Below are positions 58,316 to 64,000 of a stretch of DNA of 64,000 nucleotides, in pieces. Each line of letters begins with the position of its first letter. The first letter of the stretch is position 1. The notes beneath the pieces are model-generated. The model was not told the DNA's origin and searched no databases. It saw only the letters and a program-made list of their open reading frames with translations. The position numbers and the translations under genes are program-made. The stretch is from positions 40,063,501 through 40,127,500 of the forward strand of contig NC_091670.1 of NCBI RefSeq assembly GCF_042453785.1, given 5' to 3'. The stretch comes from Malus domestica. Taxonomy: Eukaryota > Streptophyta > Magnoliopsida > Rosales > Rosaceae.

Positions 58316-60355
58316 TCAAGCAGTGAGTTCCTCAGTAGGTGCCGGAGCGGCTTGTTCGGGTGCATCTGAAGAACCATTGGAGGTGGCATCCTTGGCTTCT
58401 GAAGCAGGCACCTCAGCTTCTGCAGACCCATTAGCTTTTGGTGCTGCATCCTCTGCATTTTTGGCATCTTTGGCATCTTTGGCAGGAGCCTTCCCATCTT
58501 TGGCGTCTTTAGCATCTTTGGCGTCTTTAGCTGGTGCGGGTGGGGGTGGAATCATGTGAGGTGGAGTTTTATGCTTCAGCTTCACAAGCACTTGCCGCAG
58601 CCGCGAAAGATCAGTGGGTTTTCCAGGCTTTGGGCCCTGAATGACTTGGATCCCAGGTTTCTTTTCCTGATCCTTCTTGCCTCTCCTCTTCTCAATGTTG
58701 GGAACCTCGTGAGGAATGAGCTCCGCGATTGCTTTCCAACTTTGCTTGTCAGCATTTTTATGGAAATTCTCTTGATTAACCAAGAATAACTGCTCGGCGC
58801 ACAAACCAACTTGTTAGCGTTAGGAACAAAAAGCCAAAGCTGGTGTCATGAAGAGAGTAGTTAATAAAGGCATTCCAATATTTACCTTCTCCTTTTCTCT
58901 GTTCTCGACCTTGTTGGTCTCAACGTTAAGCTTCCTTTTCTCGTAGAATGCACGCTTGAACTCCTCAGCCTCTTCAATAATTTGGTTCCTCAGTTCTTTC
59001 TCCCTCTTCTCCTTCTCCTCAAGCAGGATTGCATTTTGACTATACCACAAAAGTCAAGATAGGTCATTAATTTTCTAGCACCCCTAGTTAACTAGTAGTT
59101 TTCTGTGCAGATCGACCAATGCGTGCACAAATCACTAAAGGAAAAAACTACTATCAACTTATCATTATCTTTGTGTGTTTTTTCTTTTCGGAAGTTTGAT
59201 CAAATGACTACAATCAACTTACCGTTGGCGAAAGTCTCAAGTAACACAGTGCTGCCACATCATCATGCTATTTAAAAAGTTGTCGAATTTACGTGATATT
59301 AATGACATAGATTTCGCTAATAAATGATACTGAGTCCCATCAACAACGATAACCTGTTATTTCATTATTGGTTCGTTGTAGTTCAACTGTTATACCCAAG
59401 ACTTTTTTCCTAACGACCATCCCATTGGATTCGTTGGAAAAACTGAACCACCTTTTTCGTCAACGAGTTGATTAAAACTCAGATGAAGTTTGATTAGCCT
59501 CAAATCAAACTAAATCACATAACTCACTAACTCTAGCAACGAAATAAATAACTGATTCTTCTATGATTATCTGAACGGAAATTTTCCTTCTGACAATCAG
59601 ATCCAAGAAAATCAATAGCAACCCTCATTCCGACACACTAAATTTGACTCGAAAAGCACTACAATTTGGTTTACAAGCAGCTCCAAACTACACAAACACA
59701 CTATCAACAGCTGATCTATATGTTTAAACACAGCATGAACTTAACAATCACAAAGCTTTACTTTGATCAATCACTTTCCGAAAATCGCAACTAAAGAACT
59801 GGCATTTCCATACCTTCTAGTGATCATAACTACAATAAATCACAGATCCAACAGTATTTCCATACAAACACCTACAATTAGCTCAAAATCTAAGATCAAA
59901 CGGATGCAATTTCCCTAACGATGCAGAATTTCACAGATCTGAAGCAGCAGCTCACAAAGCAAGCAACTAAATTTACCAAAAAAAAAGCGAATCGGATCCG
60001 AATCTTACCGGCGCCACTCACGAAGAGCGGAACCTTCCTCGACAAACTCACTAGGCTCCGGGAGCACGGGACCGTCTGATGTGAAGACGCCATCGTCGAT
60101 TCCGTTCTCGCCAACGCCGTAGCCATTGCCGTTGCCGTTCTCGACGGGAACGGAATCGAAAGGAGTGGAGTGGGAGTAGTTGGGGCTGGGATCTTCGAAT
60201 CCGAAAACATCCGGGGAGGCAGGGGCGGCGGCGCCGTGGTCGGTGTAGGAGCCGTAGTCAGCGTAGCTCTCGACGACGACTTCGTCCTGGTCAAAGTGGC
60301 TGTTGGGGGCGTGGAGATCGTCGCCGTCCATGCTGAACGCGTCGAAGGATGCCAT
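58316..60355 (-). CDS. CLC: Clathrin light chain
   Basis: Three exons: 60355-60009, 59039-58886, 58789-58316, encoding 324 residues. The light chain binds the heavy-chain hub and tunes coat assembly at the plasma membrane and trans-Golgi. The N-terminus ([13 protein letters not shown], later [15 protein letters not shown]) is acidic and disordered; a central helix (about residues 105-190: [35 protein letters not shown]) binds the heavy chain. The plant-conserved block [13 protein letters not shown] and [19 protein letters not shown] follows. The C-terminus is low-complexity with repeated AKDAKD units, Ala/Pro-rich. The start follows the family MASFDAF; an in-frame upstream ATG (MKSPPRK) exists but is less likely. 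Intron 1 is 969 bp. Confidence 0.93.
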
Positions 60356-62128
60356 TTTTCGCGGTGGTGATTTCACCCCCTCTGTCTTTCTGTCTGAAGA
60401 GGATTTCAGTGGAAATGCAATGCCGGGTGAGAAAGAGGTTTAGAGTTCTAATTTTTTTACTCTTTTTTCGCCTTTTTATATAGTTAACGGAGAAGGTGGG
60501 CGACTGAAAGAGAGAAAGAGTAAATTGCCGTTAGGTTCCCTGACTATTACCCAATTGAAATTGACTCCTTAAAATATATATTTTTGTGATAAATTAACCC
60601 ACTAAACTATTTGAAATTATCAAATTAACCTATCACCGTTAGATTCAATGAAATTTTATCCACTTTGCCATTAAATATTGTCACATGCATGTGATTCACT
60701 CTTGAGGGGTAAAGTTGTGCCAGTGTTTGATGGCAAAATGGATGATTATCGAATCTGACATTGAGAAGTTAATTGACTGATTTCAAAAAGTTCACTGGTT
60801 AATTCACTAAAAATTGTTTAGGAGTCAATTTCAACGGAAGTAGTAGTTCAAGAGGTCAAACGGTAATTTACCAAGGAGAAAACAACTTTTATCAAGGCAC
60901 AATTGTTTTGAAAGTAAGTATTTACCTTGTCAATGGCGAGATTTTCGCAGTAAATTTTGACTAAAGTTTGAGTCACCATTTTTTTACTCTACATTTTAAC
61001 TTACTGTAATTGGGTAATTGATGTACATAATCAACTTACACTGTTGTAGATAGTTATATTAACTTGAGCAGATGTGCTCCACTATATTCACCAAATTCAA
61101 ATTCTTCCATGCAATTTTTTGAATAGAGCGATAACTTTAGTAAGTTAAATAGTTAGTTGCAAGGAAAGAGAAATTAGTAGAAATCAAACCTGCACCAGGA
61201 TACATATGCATACAATTAAAAAAACAAAATAAATTTGTTAATTGGCAAGACATGTACATCAAATTTGGATTCTGCGACGATGGACGTTTGGTAACCACTT
61301 GCGTCAATTTCAAAGCAAAAGCACCAACTAACAACAAACCGATTTGCACGCTCTACTCAACATGTCTTATGTGTATACCGCTTTATGTATATCTCTCTCA
61401 TCATATGACGGTATGTCCTGACGCTTATATTTTATGCTCGTGCCGCACTCTGCGCTTATGCGAGGTTGCTACCAGATTCATCAAAGTAACAACAAACGGA
61501 ATACCGGTACAAAAATTTCCATTCCGTCGGCGGTGGGTGAACTATTTTACATTAGCTTGATTTACATCAGTAATCCGGAAATCGACATTTTCTAAGACCT
61601 CCTAATCTTCGCAGAGATGGACACTGAAAGAAAACTGGCAATTGGACTGAAATAACTGTCGATGGTTAGAGTGTACCGTGACTACATATCCGCGACTTTG
61701 AGCGTAGCGAAAAGCTGCCCTCGAAGCCTCTGTGTCCCGTTTTCTTCCGGTAAATAAACATCAATACACTGTCAATCCGGCCTAAATAGGCTCTTTCAAA
61801 GGTCTGGGAAGAAATGCATCAACCACACAAAAAAGGAGTTACACGGCATTGCCTTCTGTAAATGTGCGAGGAGGCTTATAAGCATTTGGTTGGGGGGAGG
61901 AAATCGTTACAACAATGACTGGAAACCCCAAGAATGTTAGGACTGTAGTCGCCTCACAAGCACCTCCCCGGTCTTTCAGAAGAATCTGGAGCGAAGCTGC
62001 AAGCTCAATCTCGTCTGCATTGTAAGAGGTTTGGGCTCTCCATGGTTCTTGCCCTTCTCTATAATATGTACGGCAGACATGTTGCCTCAGTAGCTATACC
62101 AAAATGGGATGAAATGGTGGTATGACTT
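60356..62128. other. Intergenic, clathrin promoter and CPL1 3' region
   Basis: The left part is the clathrin light chain promoter and leader. An inverted-repeat element lies at 60521-60870. The right part presumably includes the CPL1 3' UTR. Open frames at 61137-61560 overlap on both strands and resemble no protein. Confidence 0.5.
60521..60870. mobile_element. Inverted-repeat element (MITE-like)
   Basis: About 350 bp. The left arm starts TAAATTGCCGTTAGG and reaches GAAATTGACTCC; the right arm is its inverse (GGAGTCAATTTC to CGGTAATTTA). Terminal repeats are about 50 bp and imperfect. No target duplication could be fixed. It lies 166 bp upstream of the clathrin light chain ATG. Confidence 0.65.
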
Positions 62129-64000
62129 TCAGGGAACTGGCGGAGCATTTTTCGGATATCTAGAAGAAGAGGGCATCCGTTGCAGAACTTGTGGAAACTC
62201 CTGCTTCATACGTTTATTTGGCATCCCTTGGAAAGACCTTTTTGCCAGAAACACCAAGTTAGAAGGGAAGAATACGCATAAGTTATACTCATGAGTTCTA
62301 GTTTGTTGGCCACAGCTGTACAACTAATCAAAGCTGCAAGAGCTTTCATGTCATGTGCACCAAGAGCGACGAAATAGAGCCAACTGAATTATTGGCTAGC
62401 TTTCGGGGATGGTTGATCCAGCCATAGTTCAAACTTCAATAAAAAACTGGCAAAAATAATTAAACGCTTGCAGCTGATGAATTCACACACCTTGGAGAAC
62501 CCTGACGTTTCTGAGCAAATAGAGTTGGTCTTAGACTTCTGAGCGCCTTTTCAGCAGCCTGGAAAAAGGTTGTTTAGGTGCTAAGATATTACATTTCGAA
62601 AATAATTAAGAGCCCACAAAGGGTACTCGGAATTGGAAGAGTAGAAAAATTACCTGCATCTTAGCCTCATCCCACGTCAACCCAATCCCCTTCCCCAGAA
62701 CCTCTCCATCTATTTCAACCTGCAACATGATAACGACGCAGAATTATAAAGAAAAGAAAGAGAAAAGAAACATGCATCAAGGATACTGAAAGATTATCCA
62801 CAAAAAATCATACAGCTCCAAATTCAGTGTCAGTACCAACACTTCTGGAAAGCATGACCAAGAAATGATTCATACTCACTACAGCCATCATTTGGAAGTT
62901 GAGGGCCCAAACAAAAATTCTCAGAGCTCATGAATTATTTTTCTTGAACCCCGAAAACAACTTTCAAACCCCCAGTTCTAACTTTTCCCTCACACCACCT
63001 TTTAATTTCTTTATTGATTAACCAAGTGGAGGATGCATTATTCTATATCCAGTACATAAAAAAAGCACCCAATCTCAAAGGGAGTCTGCTTCCAGATTCA
63101 AATTAAGAAGAATAGATATTGTGATCTGAATCTGAAGTTCTTAAGTTACTTTAATGTATTTCTTTCAGCATTTAACTGAGTTTCCTGTCGACAACCGGCA
63201 CTCCTAGTTTACATCGAATCCTTATGAAAATTTAACCGAGTTTCCTCAGGAATTATGTGAAGCGCGGTGTTCTACAACTCTATACGATGAAATGTAGAAA
63301 CTTCCAAGACAAAATTCAAAAGTCATTCAGAATAATGAAGCATGTAATCATGGCAAATACAAACCTGTACATGCACTTCATCTTTCTCGACTGAATTAGC
63401 AGAGGGTGGAGGTCGTGGTTGAAAAACTACACCACCAAGACCCTCCATCATACACTGAAATAGTAAAAAATTATGGAAAGTCAATAATCAATAATCATAA
63501 CATCATTCAGCACCTGCAAATAAGGGAGAAAAAAGAGAGAGACTAGCTAACTATCATGTTTTGAGTCTTACAAGTTCTTTGAGGGCAGATACTGAACTCA
63601 TAGATTTTTTAGGGCCTTCAAGCCTAGGATCTAGTGGCCTAGAAGACTCTGAAGAAGATGACAGGGACTCATCTTTGGGAAATGACTGGATCCCAAAAGA
63701 ATTCGCATTACCCACAAAACCATTGTTGTTAACATTAGGAAACTTAATCATTTCTCCTTGAACAGGCACAGAATCATGCTTGAAGCGGGAAAGGTAAACA
63801 TCTGCAAAAACGTTGTCCAGGTTTCTCATATACACAATAAAAAAGGGAAACTAGAGATATGTCAAGAATACTTTCCCATCTATGAACAGAACCAAGCCAA
63901 CCCAATATTCCCTAGTACAGATCCTGTTTTGTGCAATAATTTCATAAGCAAGTTGACTTTGTTTTGGTTCGGTAGTTCCTCGGCGAGTAGTTTCATATTG
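62129..64000 (-). CDS. CPL1: Pol II CTD phosphatase-like 1 (CPL1), 3' part
   Basis: Partial: the gene runs off the right edge. Visible exons: 63801-63572, 63454-63365, 62719-62654, 62558-62491, 62237-62129, covering the last 187 or so residues. CPL1 (FIERY2) dephosphorylates Ser5 of the Pol II C-terminal tail and affects stress transcription and miRNA processing. The catalytic FCP1 domain lies outside the window. Visible here is the second dsRNA-binding domain: SVSALKELCMMEGLGGVVFQ, VEIDGEVLGKGIGLTWDEAK and AAEKALRSLRPTL. After it come KRQGSPRSFQGMPNKRMK and the C-terminal RMPSSSRYPKNAPPVP, typical of the family. Upstream the chain enters with DVYLSRFKHDS in phase 2. The segment 63802-64000 is probably intron and could not be resolved further. 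Confidence 0.88.

Noticed and set aside
61137-61560. Overlapping open frames of 70 and 102 codons
   Set aside because: No motif, no splice partners, and both strands are open by chance; lies in the CPL1 3' flank.
8523-64000. A functional cluster of stress genes (AIRP2, AILP1, MED16, kinase, CPL1)
   Set aside because: Mixed strands, separate promoters and housekeeping genes between them; co-location looks incidental and nothing in the sequence links them.
63802-64000. Possible further CPL1 exon (open frame with YETTRRGTTEPKQ)
   Set aside because: Does not match the expected end of the first dsRNA-binding domain and lacks a fitting donor; more likely intron.

Overview
This is a stretch of plant nuclear DNA: AT-rich intergenic sequence, intron-rich genes with GT-AG introns and many small DNA-transposon relics. 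The gene models read most like woody rosids, and the mixture of MITEs and Au-type SINEs suggests Rosaceae (apple or pear group). The species call is inference from remembered similarity; no search was run.

From left to right: a tRNA-Val(UAC) gene (-), a TOM2A/TET19-type tetraspanin (+), a sphingolipid delta-4 desaturase (-), an AIRP2-type RING ubiquitin ligase (-), a solo LTR, a plastid-type TPR protein (+), an LTR-like repeat with internal tandem duplications, a CBSX5-type CBS protein (-), U2AF large subunit (+, 18 exons), an AILP1/TSJT1-type protein (+), TRAPPC13 (-, 12 exons), MED16/SFR6 (-, 16 exons), an RD-type receptor-like cytoplasmic kinase (+), clathrin light chain (-), and the 3' end of CPL1, a Pol II CTD phosphatase (-), which runs off the right edge. 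Each exon chain was rebuilt by hand from splice signals and a continuous reading frame; every junction keeps phase and each complete model ends in its own stop.

The genes are ordinary single-copy housekeeping or stress-related loci with no operon-like relation. Several act in nuclear RNA work (U2AF65 in 3' splice-site recognition, MED16 in Mediator, CPL1 on the Pol II tail) and others in membrane traffic (TRAPPC13, clathrin light chain), but nothing in the sequence ties them into one system.

The non-coding part is dominated by short inverted-repeat transposons. Seven show clear 9-bp target duplications typical of Mutator-like MITEs, two more show likely ones, and one shows an 8-bp hAT-like duplication. 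Several lie in introns or just upstream of genes (tetraspanin, kinase, TRAPPC13, MED16). Two Au-type SINEs lie antisense in introns. I found no previously undescribed system. The most notable points are a (CT)n tract forming the 5' splice site of TRAPPC13 intron 1, a 15-nt micro-exon in the same gene, a GC-AG intron in U2AF65, and an LTR promoter facing the TPR gene.
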